From IMG/VR virus record IMGVR_UViG_3300031857_000010, positions 124,001-188,000 of that record: DNA of 64,000 nucleotides, one strand, 5' to 3'. The notes under the pieces were generated by a model. That model was not told where the DNA came from, ran no database searches, and was given only the letters and a program-made list of their open reading frames with translations. The position numbers and the translations under genes were made by a program. This document shows positions 1-8,383 of this stretch, in pieces (position 1 is the stretch's first letter; the number at the start of each line of letters is the position of its first letter). Origin of the DNA: a virus.

Positions 1-481
1 AAGCACACAATGGATGTAATTGAATATAATCGTCTAAATCAAAATTCCCTACTCCAATGAATGGGTAGTTGAATTCCGGACGCACAAAATTTCCAGAATA
101 AGATTGAGCAAGCATTACATTGGAACAAAATTGTTCAAAATTTAATAGCTCAGTGTTTACAAATAAAAGTTCAACAGTCTTAGTTATTTCGATTTTATTA
201 TTTTGTTTATCATCCTCATAAATAAAATATGAATCATAAACATAGCAATTCAATGTATCACTTAATTTATGATTTATTTTAAGATCGTTGTAGCAAACAA
301 ATTGATCATTGTCTAATAGTGCTGTAATTTCTTTGAGAAGCTTTTTGTCTTTTCTGTCTTTTGAATTATAAAATTGTTTAGCAAGTATGTTTCCATCTGG
401 TGCTACATTAACATTAAATATGTCAGCAACCGGAACCTCCAATTCAAGACCACTTCTTATATTAATACCTGTTAATATCAT
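1..481 (-). CDS. Hypothetical protein, 3' end outside window
   Basis: The frame is open from an ATG at 479-481 down to base 1, giving at least 160 residues, so the C-terminus is cut by the window edge. The protein starts MILTGINIRSGLELEVPVAD and is moderately acidic; I recognise no domain. Its start lies 20 nt inside the end of the preceding gene (462-809), which suggests translational coupling in the same minus-strand transcript. The function is unknown. Confidence 0.75.
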   Translation of the reverse strand, partial: MILTGINIRSGLELEVPVADIFNVNVAPDGNILAKQFYNSKDRKDKKLLKEITALLDNDQFVCYNDLKINHKLSDTLNCYVYDSYFIYEDDKQNNKIEITKTVELLFVNTELLNFEQFCSNVMLAQSYSGNFVRPEFNYPFIGVGNFDLDDYIQLHPLCA

Positions 482-809
482 TTTTATTTAAGTTATTATA
501 AAGTTCTTTTTTGAAATTCTTAATTAAGAATTTCTTTTTCCCACCTTCAAATCTCAGGCAATTATCAGAATTGTCAGGATGAAAAACTATTTTGTATTTG
601 GTTCCAATCATTCCAGTGTTCTTATCAAAATAAACTATACTGTTGAAAATATCAAAATATTTTTTTGGAGACTCAATCAGTATTGGACTTTCTTTGATAT
701 TAAACCTTTCTACGAACTCATTTAATTTATAGATTAATGTTTTGTTCCAATCTGTCTGAGTGCTATACAAACAGTTTTCTTTTTTAAAACTAAAATCCCA
801 GTTATACAT
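462..809 (-). CDS. Hypothetical protein (115 aa)
   Basis: This is a small soluble protein with a lysine-rich C-terminal third (residues about 88-110) and no signal peptide or membrane segment. It sits between two minus-strand genes, 5 nt downstream of the 93-aa gene and overlapping the next gene by 20 nt, so it is probably co-transcribed. No family is recognised. Confidence 0.75.
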   Translation of the reverse strand: MYNWDFSFKKENCLYSTQTDWNKTLIYKLNEFVERFNIKESPILIESPKKYFDIFNSIVYFDKNTGMIGTKYKIVFHPDNSDNCLRFEGGKKKFLIKNFKKELYNNLNKNDINRY

Positions 810-814
810 GTGTC

Positions 815-1096
815 TTAGAAAATATCGTCGACAAATATAGGAGTTTTTTCTCCCATATAAGCACCTTTTATATTATAGTAAAAATGTTCCAAAGCATCTT
901 CATATTCCATTTCATCATCTTCCATTAAAATGGATAAAACCTTTTTTGTAGAATATATTATAATCATTTTATCATCATCAACACCTAGTATCGCTCTCTC
1001 AAAACCATCTGCAGAAAGAAATTCTTCGTCTGGATATTTATCATAAATAGCTTGTAAATTGATGCTATCGGATAAAAGTTCATTTAAAAATGGCAT
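815..1096 (-). CDS. Hypothetical acidic protein (93 aa)
   Basis: This is a short, strongly acidic protein with a run of Asp/Glu near residues 60-68 (DDEMEYEDALEH). It has no Cys pair, membrane segment or recognised motif. It lies just after the infC terminator on the minus strand, so it may need its own promoter or readthrough. The compact acidic shape is common among phage accessory or inhibitor proteins, but no function can be assigned. Confidence 0.75.
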   Translation of the reverse strand: MPFLNELLSDSINLQAIYDKYPDEEFLSADGFERAILGVDDDKMIIIYSTKKVLSILMEDDEMEYEDALEHFYYNIKGAYMGEKTPIFVDDIF

Positions 1097-1145
1097 AAAT
1101 AAATTTTTGAAAAATAAAGATAAGTAAAAATGTTTTGAAAAACAA

Positions 1146-1167
1146 AACCCCCAATTATTTGGGGGTT
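1146..1167 (-). terminator. Intrinsic terminator overlapping infC stop
   Basis: On the minus strand the hairpin CCCCC-AAATAATT-GGGGG is followed by TTTTGTTTTT. The 5' arm of the stem is coding: it supplies the last codons of infC (Thr-Pro), and the TAA stop lies in the loop. Coding and termination signals are therefore merged, which is economical packing. Confidence 0.8.
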
Positions 1168-1694
1168 ATAATTACAAACATATTTTTACCTTCTAATTTA
1201 GGTAAGCTTTCTGGTTTACCTATATCGCTTAACGATTCTATGAATTTAAGTAGAATAAGTTCTCCTTGTTCTTTATAAACTATTTCCCTTCCTTTAAATT
1301 GTATATAAGCTTTAACTTTATCACCGTGTTCTAGAAATTTTCTTGTATTTTTTAATTTAAAATCAACATCATGTTGTTGAATGTGGGCACCAAGCTTTAC
1401 TTCTTTTAAAGTATGTTTGTTAGAGTTTTTCTTTTCTTTATCTTTTTTCTTTTTTTCATAAAGAAATTTAGAATAGTCACATACTTTACAAATTACTGGA
1501 TTAGAAGTGCTGTTGATTTCAACTAGATCAAGACCAAGTTGTTCTGATATGTTTAAAGCTTCTTGTAATGACACTATTTTACTTTCAATGTCATCACCTA
1601 TTATTCTTACTGTTTGTGAGGTAATAGCCCGGTTTATTTTAAAAAGAGGCTCTTTTGTAAATCTTTTTCTTTGAAAATTGGGATTTTGACTCAT
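1155..1694 (-). CDS. infC: Translation initiation factor IF-3
   Basis: IF-3 binds the 30S subunit, prevents premature 50S joining and proofreads start-codon/initiator-tRNA pairing. The whole protein aligns with bacterial IF-3 at the usual length (179 aa). The N-domain (about 18-85) has the pattern NRAI..VRIIGDD, IVSLQEALNISEQLGLDLVEI and NPVICKVCDYSKFLYE, followed by a lysine-rich linker. The C-domain (about 100-179) has the VKLGAHIQQHDVDFKLKN and FLEHGDKVKAYIQFKGRE blocks. The start is a normal ATG, unlike the ATT of many bacterial infC genes, so the usual autoregulation by start-codon discrimination is not evident. It overlaps the upstream 137-aa gene by ATGA. A phage-borne IF-3 could bias initiation toward the Shine-Dalgarno-less phage messages (inference). 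Confidence 0.96.
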   Translation of the reverse strand: MSQNPNFQRKRFTKEPLFKINRAITSQTVRIIGDDIESKIVSLQEALNISEQLGLDLVEINSTSNPVICKVCDYSKFLYEKKKKDKEKKNSNKHTLKEVKLGAHIQQHDVDFKLKNTRKFLEHGDKVKAYIQFKGREIVYKEQGELILLKFIESLSDIGKPESLPKLEGKNMFVIITPK

Positions 1695-2104
1695 CGATTA
1701 TATTTATTTTCTTTCAATATTTCTTCATGCATAATTTCTGCAACCTCTTCGTTTATCTGCCCAATCAATGATTCAATATTAGTAGAAAATTTGTAAAATA
1801 AAAAAAGATCATCATAATCGGTTTTATAGTCATAATCGATTTCATTGTGATTAAAATCATGAAACCTTGCTTTATAAACCTTACAGATAAATACGTTTGG
1901 ATAGTTTTTGATAAAATATTCAACCTGAGTACCATTTTGGTACTGTTCCAGAACATCTTGGAGAATATTTTCATCATTGTCTTCAAAAAGACATTCCCAG
2001 TCTTCTTTGTCAAGTTGGGATAGAAATTTATTCAATTGTAAAGTATTTTTCTGTAAAAGTGTAGAATAAATTTCAGAAATATAAACCCCTTCAATAATTT
2101 TCAT
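1691..2104 (-). CDS. Hypothetical acidic protein (137 aa)
   Basis: This is an acidic soluble protein with no recognised domain. It is the first gene after a TGTAAC/CGTTT promoter-like element (2122-2148), and its stop overlaps the infC start as ATGA, so the two are probably translated together. A function connected with translation is only a guess from that coupling. Confidence 0.75.
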   Translation of the reverse strand: MKIIEGVYISEIYSTLLQKNTLQLNKFLSQLDKEDWECLFEDNDENILQDVLEQYQNGTQVEYFIKNYPNVFICKVYKARFHDFNHNEIDYDYKTDYDDLFLFYKFSTNIESLIGQINEEVAEIMHEEILKENKYNR

Positions 2105-2117
2105 ATCTTTTTTTTAA

Positions 2118-2148
2118 ATTTAAACGAATTTTCTATGAAAAAGTTACA
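2118..2148 (-). promoter_or_regulatory. Putative phage promoter, TGTAAC-N-CGTTTAAAT type
   Basis: On the minus strand TGTAACTTTT starts at 2148 and CGTTTAAAT at 2126, a 22-nt offset, preceded by an AT tract TTTTTAATTTAAAA. The same arrangement recurs upstream of genes starting at 16630, 27982, 34126 and 47931. It lies 22 nt before the ATG at 2104 and would drive the 137-aa gene and infC. Confidence 0.6.
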
Positions 2149-2162
2149 TTTTAAATTAAAAA

Positions 2163-2693
2163 TTAGACTAAATCCCATCCAAATATTTTGCCATCTGGAC
2201 CACAATAAATTACATGGGGTTCCGGCTCAATAGTTCTTTCACCATTGATATTTCCTGTACAAATTTCCAATAATTCTTCACTAGATATTTTTTGAATTAC
2301 TACCAAGTTAAGAAATAAATTAGCTTTATAACCCCATAACTCAATTATCTCTTTTTTGCCATCTGAATACTTCTGGTTGGTTAAATTATTGAGAGATAAA
2401 AGAACAACCCCACTCTTTCTTAAGAGATAGAGTAGATTGTTTTTAAATTCAAAATCATTGATAATTTTTTTGCCTTCTAAAATGATTGTTTTTTTTCCTA
2501 ATTTTTTTATGTTCCAATCAAAAAATTCTGGGACATCATTTTTATTATCATTAGTTATTAAAGGTGATGCTGTCAAATAAGATCTATAAATTACTTTTTT
2601 TCTTATGTCTTTGAGTAATTCATTTATGTGATTGGAGAAAAAAAATTTATTCTTTCTGAAGTTTGTAAATCTATTTTTTTTGGTAAATTTCAT
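2163..2693 (-). CDS. Hypothetical protein (176 aa)
   Basis: The N-terminus is very basic and aromatic (residues 1-40, many Lys/Arg/Phe), which could contact nucleic acid. The remainder is mixed alpha/beta in appearance. The C-terminus reads HVIYCGPDGKIFGWDLV. It overlaps the start of this gene with the end of the zinc-peptidase-like gene by 4 nt (ATGA), so the two belong to one operon. No family is recognised. Confidence 0.75.
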   Translation of the reverse strand: MKFTKKNRFTNFRKNKFFFSNHINELLKDIRKKVIYRSYLTASPLITNDNKNDVPEFFDWNIKKLGKKTIILEGKKIINDFEFKNNLLYLLRKSGVVLLSLNNLTNQKYSDGKKEIIELWGYKANLFLNLVVIQKISSEELLEICTGNINGERTIEPEPHVIYCGPDGKIFGWDLV

Positions 2694-3148
2694 TTTCTTG
2701 TCTTTTTCAAATTACAAAACCTCAGAGCTTGAGTGCTAATATCTTTGACTTTCAATCCTATTTCAATATCATAAAGAATATTTGTCATTACATAATATTT
2801 TGCTCTTTCATGAACCTCTTTATATTCTAATGGATATTGTTGTTTAATACCTATTTTTCTTAACTGAGATAAAGCATAAGATTCAGCTTGAAGTTCTTGT
2901 AGGTAATTCCATTTTTTATCATCATGATTATGTCTTATGTGACCTATTTCATGAAAAATTATATATATAGATTCGATGTCGTAAATAAATGGAATTTTTA
3001 CCAAATTCAGATGTACCCAAGCTCTTCCAACATTAGTTCTAAATTTTTTCTTATGAATTCTAATGTTATATTTTTTAATTTGCTTTTGTATTTCCTGATT
3101 AGCTTTTTTATAAATCCTTAAATCATATGTGAATAACTTAATTGACAT
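2690..3148 (-). CDS. Putative zinc metallopeptidase-like protein (HEIGH)
   Basis: An HExxH zinc motif is present (H66-E67-I-G-H70), with a downstream E89 in QAESYA placed as the third ligand of gluzincins such as the ImmA/IrrE (M78) group. At 152 aa it is a minimal domain without a DNA-binding N-terminus. Phage proteins of this kind may act as anti-repressors or in processing of virion proteins; the substrate here is unknown. It is in an operon with its neighbours (4-nt overlap downstream, 1-nt gap upstream). Confidence 0.65.
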   Translation of the reverse strand: MSIKLFTYDLRIYKKANQEIQKQIKKYNIRIHKKKFRTNVGRAWVHLNLVKIPFIYDIESIYIIFHEIGHIRHNHDDKKWNYLQELQAESYALSQLRKIGIKQQYPLEYKEVHERAKYYVMTNILYDIEIGLKVKDISTQALRFCNLKKTRK

Positions 3149-3149
3149 T

Positions 3150-3353
3150 TTAATCTTTGAATTTCCATATAAACCAATAAGATTTTTTTTGCTTTCCTTT
3201 ACAACATCTTAATATTGCATTTCTATCAAAACCTAACTCTCTTTGAATGACGTGTGAGTTTTTCCATTCTTTAATAAACTCTCCATTCATTTTAAATTGA
3301 AGTATTGGTTTTCTATCATAATAATTACTGTGTTTCCTAGTATATTGTGGCAC
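3150..3353 (-). CDS. NUMOD1-like small DNA-binding protein (67 aa)
   Basis: Residues about 15-65 follow the NUMOD1 pattern, a helix-turn-helix-like DNA-binding module usually found at the C-terminus of homing endonucleases (KPILQFKMNGEFIKEWKN, then a helix, CCKGKQKKSYWFIWKF). No nuclease domain is present, so this is either a stand-alone DNA binder or the remnant of a homing endonuclease. It is packed between genes with gaps of 1-3 nt. Confidence 0.65.
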   Translation of the reverse strand: MPQYTRKHSNYYDRKPILQFKMNGEFIKEWKNSHVIQRELGFDRNAILRCCKGKQKKSYWFIWKFKD

Positions 3354-3356
3354 TTT

Positions 3357-3611
3357 TTAATCTTTGAGTAATGATTTTTTTTGCTGATCAGAATCATTGA
3401 TTATTTCTACTTCTGATTCAAATTCAGTTGAGAAAAGTCTAATGTAAGACTTAAATCTGTTGTATTGATCTTCAGTTTTAAATTTAAATTTAATTAATTC
3501 GAAATTGATATCCAGTATTACGGTGTAGTCATCATCTTCAAGAGTCATAGAACTAATCATATGAATATTGAATGATTTATTGCCTAATTTGATAAATGGT
3601 TTGTTGTTCAT
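3357..3611 (-). CDS. Hypothetical protein (84 aa)
   Basis: The N-terminus reads as a small beta-rich domain (KPFIKLGNKSFNIHMI, DYTVILDINFELIKFKFKTED) with an acidic/lysine tail. It lies 1 nt from the PcfJ-like gene upstream and is probably cotranscribed with it. The function is unknown. Confidence 0.75.
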   Translation of the reverse strand: MNNKPFIKLGNKSFNIHMISSMTLEDDDYTVILDINFELIKFKFKTEDQYNRFKSYIRLFSTEFESEVEIINDSDQQKKSLLKD

Positions 3612-3612
3612 T

Positions 3613-5298
3613 TTAAAATGGTAGAATTTCGTTGTTGTTCAAATCGTTGAGGAAATCAAAGGATTCATTATTATTTTTTGGACTGTTTTTCTTTTTACTT
3701 TCTTTTAAAACTTTGTGTTGTTTTTTTGCCATCTCGAAATTCGGAAAAATGTTATTTCTTAATAAAATTCCATAAATCTCGAATAAAATATGTGATTCTG
3801 GATTAGCATTAAATTTACCTTTGATTTGGTTTAAAATGAATACTAGCTTATCAGTTTCATCATATCTTTTTTGTATTTCAAGAGTATACCTTTTATTGTC
3901 TCTATGATCTAAAAAACTGTATATACAGCATCTTCCTGAATTTATTGAATTAGAGTAAGTCTTGACACAATGTTTTTGTATTTCAGATTCTATTATTAAT
4001 CTTTTTTTATCAGATATTTTTTCAATTTCGAAATTTCCTTCTGATTTAATATCGGGGTATTTCTTGAAAACTTTTATTTCTGGGATGTTTTTTGCTGTGA
4101 TATTAAAAGCAATCCTGTCATGTTCTTGGGTCAATCTATTCACTGATTTTATTTTGAGATTCAATTTTAAATTCTGCATCTCACACATATTTACATAATC
4201 ATGAATAATTTGAGAATTGGACATAGTTGGAGTAAGTTGAATTTGATTCAAAAAACTTCTATTTTCAATGTATGGGTTGATGAATTCTTTTTTGTTTTTA
4301 TCTGGGATTAGACTGCCAAACTTTACACACAAATAATCTGTAATTATAGACCTAATTGTGTTTTCAAAATATACAGGGTCTTTGCTTCTTATATCATTTC
4401 TTTTGTTTCTCTCCTCTTTTTCATTGTAAATTTCTAGATTTTCATAAATGAATTTTATTATTTTGTCTACCTCATCGTAATCTATAATATTATATAAGTA
4501 TACTACCTCACTTTTTGGAAATTTATCTAATAAAATTTTCGGTACAGGTCTATTTTTTGTTATTTTGTTTATAACATCATCAAAAGTATTTGAGTTAAAC
4601 ATAAATTTATTACTGATGTACTTTATGTCTAAAACGCTTTTTAAGAAGTTTTTATCATTATATACTTTGGATTTTTGGTGAATGGATAAAAGCATTCTGT
4701 TTATTTTATAAACATATTTTTGATAATCTCCTAAATTATAATTATATCTACTATAAGGGTTTAGAAACGCAGCGTTCTTATTTGAGACATATCTTGGCAT
4801 ATTATTATTAATGTAGAAAAGAACAAAGTTTTTTTCATTAATCATAAAATACTTATGTTTTATATGTTGAACTAAACACAAATCTCTTTTTTTGACACAT
4901 CTTATAGAACTTATGTTCGTATAATACTCTAATTTATTGTATTTTTTGGAGTACCTGAGAAAAAATTCACGTCTCCCAAGATTAAAATTACCGTTAAAAA
5001 TTTTTGATAATTCTTTTTCGCTTTTTACCTCTATTGTAAGTTTTGCTATACCTTCAAAGGTATTAAGGTCAAATTCCTTTTCGTTGATATTAAAAATAAA
5101 AGGTTTTTTATCATATTGAAGGAATCCGAAATTGTCTCTTAAAACTTTTTCTTCCTTATGGAACCAATAATAAAAATGTTCTGTCTCGTCGAAAGAATTT
5201 AAACCTTCATTTTGAATAAGAAATTCAATTAGTTCAGATTTAGAATCATCAATCCCCAATCTGGAAATAGATTGTTTACTAAAATTATTAACTGTCAT
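3613..5298 (-). CDS. PcfJ-like protein (561 aa)
   Basis: The C-terminal half carries the PcfJ-like pattern: an E(I/S)xxHCVxxY segment (EIQKHCVKTYSNSI, about residues 440-455), then GRCCIYSF, RYTLEIQKRY and a Q-I-K-G-K-F-N-A-N-P stretch. PcfJ-like proteins occur on conjugative plasmids, integrative elements and phages; their biochemical role is not established. The N-terminal 400 residues are divergent and basic. It is among the larger genes in this operon and is followed by small genes with 1-4 nt gaps. The start ATG at 5298 is 1 nt from the preceding stop. Confidence 0.75.
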   Translation of the reverse strand: MTVNNFSKQSISRLGIDDSKSELIEFLIQNEGLNSFDETEHFYYWFHKEEKVLRDNFGFLQYDKKPFIFNINEKEFDLNTFEGIAKLTIEVKSEKELSKIFNGNFNLGRREFFLRYSKKYNKLEYYTNISSIRCVKKRDLCLVQHIKHKYFMINEKNFVLFYINNNMPRYVSNKNAAFLNPYSRYNYNLGDYQKYVYKINRMLLSIHQKSKVYNDKNFLKSVLDIKYISNKFMFNSNTFDDVINKITKNRPVPKILLDKFPKSEVVYLYNIIDYDEVDKIIKFIYENLEIYNEKEERNKRNDIRSKDPVYFENTIRSIITDYLCVKFGSLIPDKNKKEFINPYIENRSFLNQIQLTPTMSNSQIIHDYVNMCEMQNLKLNLKIKSVNRLTQEHDRIAFNITAKNIPEIKVFKKYPDIKSEGNFEIEKISDKKRLIIESEIQKHCVKTYSNSINSGRCCIYSFLDHRDNKRYTLEIQKRYDETDKLVFILNQIKGKFNANPESHILFEIYGILLRNNIFPNFEMAKKQHKVLKESKKKNSPKNNNESFDFLNDLNNNEILPF

Positions 5299-5299
5299 A

Positions 5300-5950
5300 T
5301 TATTTCTTTTTAATTAAAATTTGATTCTTTTTATTTAAAAATCTTTTGTAAACAATTATTTGTGCTTTCCAGTCCTCTAGATCTTTTATTTCTTCAACAG
5401 TAGACCAGTAATGTCCGGAATTAATTTTATATCCAATGGTCACATCTCTCTTTACTTGCCTCAGTTTATCAACAGCTACTCCGAAAAGGTGACAAAATTC
5501 ACTCATTTTAGAGGATACTAAACATTTGCCAAGATATTCTATCTCATCAATACCAACAATAAATCCTGATTGTTTTTTCACTTCATTTATAACCAATTCT
5601 CTGATGTCATTCACATATTCATTGTTAATTGAACTAGTGAAAGCTTTTATGATAGATTTATTTATACTTGGTTGATGATCATAAGCCAAGCCTATTCTTT
5701 TTTCATCGTCAATGTTTCTAGCAAACAATACAAATGCAAAAGAGTCAATGTTTTTTCTTTCTGTATAAAAAAAATTATTTATTTTTTTCAAAGACAAAAA
5801 TTCTCCTTGAAGAACTAATTCAGAATCTTTATTATTTTCTGAAATGTGCTTTATCAGACCATCTTCACTGATGTGATTAGTTCTGAGGTTAAAATCAGTT
5901 ACATCTCTCTGTTCTGATTCAGAACCTATTAAAATACCATCGTTATTCAT
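5300..5950 (-). CDS. Phage protein with degenerate Nudix-like fold (216 aa)
   Basis: Residues about 85-195 resemble a Nudix-like phage family: an AFTSS segment, a helix NEVKKQSGF at the place of the Nudix box, then EYLGKCLVSSKMSEFCHLFGV and SGHYWSTVEEIKDLEDWKAQ. The metal-binding EE pair of the box reads K-Q, so hydrolase activity is doubtful. It lies directly downstream of the OmpA-gene terminator. The family assignment is tentative. Confidence 0.6.
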   Translation of the reverse strand: MNNDGILIGSESEQRDVTDFNLRTNHISEDGLIKHISENNKDSELVLQGEFLSLKKINNFFYTERKNIDSFAFVLFARNIDDEKRIGLAYDHQPSINKSIIKAFTSSINNEYVNDIRELVINEVKKQSGFIVGIDEIEYLGKCLVSSKMSEFCHLFGVAVDKLRQVKRDVTIGYKINSGHYWSTVEEIKDLEDWKAQIIVYKRFLNKKNQILIKKK

Positions 5951-6003
5951 ATTTAATTAAATATTTGATTTGTAAAAATAATAAAAAAAAATAATAAAAA
6001 AAA

Positions 6004-6040
6004 GTCCCTCTAAAAAAATAGAGGGACCTTTAATTTTAAT
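6004..6040 (-). terminator. Intrinsic terminator of OmpA-like gene
   Basis: An 8-bp perfect stem GTCCCTCT/AGAGGGAC (6004-6011 with 6020-6027) is followed on the minus strand by a TTTTTTTT tract. It lies just 3' of the OmpA-like gene stop at 6048 and separates it from the gene at 5300-5950. Confidence 0.85.
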
Positions 6041-6047
6041 TAAAATA

Positions 6048-7193
6048 TTATTTAATTAAGTATACGATTGATTTTCTATTCTCTGCATCTGTAGGCATTA
6101 TTGCATCATTTTCATCGTGAAGCTTGATATCAATTAATTCTTTGGGTACTCCAATATTTATTAAATATTCCATGATTTGATTGGAACGTCTCTCAACAAT
6201 AATTCTATTGTTTTCTGGGCTTCCTATTGTGTCTGTAAAAGATTCAATTACTAATCTTGTATTTTTTCTATTTATGGCTTCTAAAGATATATTTTGTAAT
6301 TTGTAATGATATAGAATGGGTAATTTATGTTTATTGAAATCATAATAGATTGTAACTTTTGCATTAGAGAATGTAATTGAATCCATTTTAATGGAATCAT
6401 TCATTAAATTAGAGATTGTATTTTGTGATTCTAATTTAGTAGAATCTGTAGTTGGAATTTTTTGCACGATTACGACAGTATCAACTCTATTTGGAATTCT
6501 TGAAGGAGTTGGTCTGGGATCATGCCATTCAAGCTCTCTATGAAAACTCTTTCCAATTGAATAACTAATACCAATTGAAAATCTAGAGTAATTATCATAG
6601 TTAGTCAAACTATTTTCATAACCATCTAATTTATCTCCATTAACACTATTGTAAGAGTATTCTAAATTAGCAGTAAAATCAGGAGCGATATGATATTTTA
6701 TACCTACTCCAACTGGAATTACTTGATAATTACCTTTGAAGGATGTGTTTAATTCTGGTCGCAATGAATTTTGTGATTGAGATGTGTAATTAAGCACACC
6801 ATATCCTAAATACCCATAAAGTTGAAAGTTTTTTAATTCATCAAAATATCTTACATTGCCAGTTTGAGCAATAAGTAAAATTGAGGGTTGATAGTTTATT
6901 TTACTTTCATAACTCCACTTTCCATCATCTCCAGATAGTTTGGAATTATACAAGTCAAATGCTACTACAAAATTGTTTGAAATAAATTTATTTAATCTTA
7001 ATCCATATCCTAAATTCATGGATGTTTTAGAATAAAATGGAGTATTTTTTGCAATATCTCCGTTCCCAATATTGGAATTAATGTTTCCTTGAACAGACCA
7101 AGTTTTAAAATCTTTTAAGGTGAGCTTTCTTGTTTGAGCAATACCTGCTAAACAAAATAAAGTTAGAGCAAGTGTAATAATAGTTTTTTTCAT
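6048..7193 (-). CDS. OmpA-family outer membrane protein (381 aa)
   Basis: There is a signal peptide at residues 1-19 (MKKTIITLALTLFCLAGIAQ). Residues about 30-210 alternate in beta-barrel fashion (NLGYGLRLNKF, GVGIKYHIAPDFTANLEYSY, FSIGISYSIG). A linker follows, then a C-terminal OmpA peptidoglycan-binding-like domain (about 275-381) with YYDFNKHKL, IESFTDTIGSPENN, an RRSNQI segment and ENRKSIVYLIK. The length is typical of flavobacterial OmpA-like proteins. It would sit in the outer membrane and bind peptidoglycan. This is a host-type gene and is unusual in a phage. It could alter the surface of infected cells, for example by superinfection exclusion (inference). It ends in its own terminator. 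Confidence 0.85.
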   Translation of the reverse strand: MKKTIITLALTLFCLAGIAQTRKLTLKDFKTWSVQGNINSNIGNGDIAKNTPFYSKTSMNLGYGLRLNKFISNNFVVAFDLYNSKLSGDDGKWSYESKINYQPSILLIAQTGNVRYFDELKNFQLYGYLGYGVLNYTSQSQNSLRPELNTSFKGNYQVIPVGVGIKYHIAPDFTANLEYSYNSVNGDKLDGYENSLTNYDNYSRFSIGISYSIGKSFHRELEWHDPRPTPSRIPNRVDTVVIVQKIPTTDSTKLESQNTISNLMNDSIKMDSITFSNAKVTIYYDFNKHKLPILYHYKLQNISLEAINRKNTRLVIESFTDTIGSPENNRIIVERRSNQIMEYLINIGVPKELIDIKLHDENDAIMPTDAENRKSIVYLIK

Positions 7194-7195
7194 GA

Positions 7196-7603
7196 TTAAA
7201 GTTTTATAAATGCGTATGGTTTGGTTTTATTTTTTAAGCAACTTTCGTTTGTATGTAAACAATTTTCAAGATCTCTAGAATTCTTTTCACAAGCAGGACA
7301 TATAGTCGAAAACTCTAGTTTATCTCTCGAAATTTCCATTTTATTCTCTAATTCTAAATTGACGTTGTAAACCTCAATAATAGGAAAAAAACAGTTTTCA
7401 ACTTTTACATCTATAATTTGATTTTTATGAATAACCTTAACAAATTGATTATCACTACTAAAATTATCAACAATTCCCTCTAATATTGTGTTATCAGAAC
7501 CATCTTCGAAAAATATTTTATCATCTAAAAATATATTTCTAGAACACAAATAAGGAGTCATATTATCTCCTATAAAATGTTTTATTATTATAAACTTTTC
7601 CAT
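7196..7603 (-). CDS. Hypothetical protein with Cys cluster (135 aa)
   Basis: The N-terminal part looks beta-rich; the C-terminal third has CPACEKN...ENCLHTNESCLKN (about residues 102-125), which could bind one zinc ion. There is no signal peptide. It lies 2 nt upstream of the OmpA-like gene and may share its transcript. Confidence 0.7.
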   Translation of the reverse strand: MEKFIIIKHFIGDNMTPYLCSRNIFLDDKIFFEDGSDNTILEGIVDNFSSDNQFVKVIHKNQIIDVKVENCFFPIIEVYNVNLELENKMEISRDKLEFSTICPACEKNSRDLENCLHTNESCLKNKTKPYAFIKL

Positions 7604-7665
7604 ATTTTAAAGCAGAAACGAAAATAATAAAAAAAATTAAATTATAAAATTATAATTATTATTTT

Positions 7666-8079
7666 TTATTTTATTAGAAAATAATACATTAAAAACAATT
7701 GAGCAAAATGGAGTAATTGATCAAATCCAATTACAACAAAAAAATCATGAGTTTTTTCTTCTTGCCATAATTTTTTGGTTAATCGACTTGTAAAATAATC
7801 TGTAAAAAAATGAAATATAAAAGTTAAAACAAAAACATCAATTGCATTTATTTTACCGGCAGGTATATTAGCAATCAAAGGGAAAGCCAGAACACAATCG
7901 AATAAAAAAACCCAACAAATTGTTGTAAGAAGAGAGTAGTTAAATACATGTTCTGCAAGATATTTATTACTTGTACTTTTATTTGTTGCTTGATCTTGTG
8001 TTTGCAAGATAAAATCTGAAACAAAATGAACCGAAAGTATTGAAAATATTATTTGAAGATTGAAAATTTGATCATTCAT
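7666..8079 (-). CDS. DUF3307-like membrane protein (137 aa)
   Basis: Three to four membrane segments are visible (about 7-25, 45-70, 80-97 and 115-135). The polar pattern of DUF3307 is present: HFVSDFILQTQDQA near residue 18, AEHVFNY near 43, FHFFTDYFTSRL near 92 and FDQLLHFAQ near 118. DUF3307 proteins occur in bacteria and phages; the conserved His/Asp/Gln residues sit at membrane edges, but the function is unknown. It overlaps the Cys-rich gene upstream by 8 nt. Confidence 0.75.
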   Translation of the reverse strand: MNDQIFNLQIIFSILSVHFVSDFILQTQDQATNKSTSNKYLAEHVFNYSLLTTICWVFLFDCVLAFPLIANIPAGKINAIDVFVLTFIFHFFTDYFTSRLTKKLWQEEKTHDFFVVIGFDQLLHFAQLFLMYYFLIK

Positions 8080-8383
8080 TTTTCGACTCTTTTAAATCAT
8101 TTCCTTTATTAAAATACTTTTCCCAATAGATATCAAAAAAATAATCAAAGCTGTTTCTTAATTCTTTGTATTTCTCTTCGTTTCCTTCTTCAAAAATTTT
8201 ATCTGATATTTTATTAAGTATTGAATGCGAAAGTTTCAATTCCTTAAGGTAAGTTTCACAATAGTGGCCTTCCGGACTTTGTTTACATACTGTTGCAGAA
8301 CAACATCCATCTTCGCCACAACCACTACAAACTGGACAATATGGAGAATGTTCTTTTTCTATATTTTGTAAATCTAAATTCAT
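8072..8383 (-). CDS. Cys-rich conserved phage protein (103 aa)
   Basis: The N-terminal region holds a dense cysteine pattern, CPVCSGCGEDGCCSATVC, then CETYLKELK (residues about 16-52), like small phage proteins that bind one or two zinc ions. The C-terminal half is helical and charged. The start overlaps the preceding stop by 4 nt. The function is unknown, but the motif recurs among phage proteins. Confidence 0.75.
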   Translation of the reverse strand: MNLDLQNIEKEHSPYCPVCSGCGEDGCCSATVCKQSPEGHYCETYLKELKLSHSILNKISDKIFEEGNEEKYKELRNSFDYFFDIYWEKYFNKGNDLKESKNE

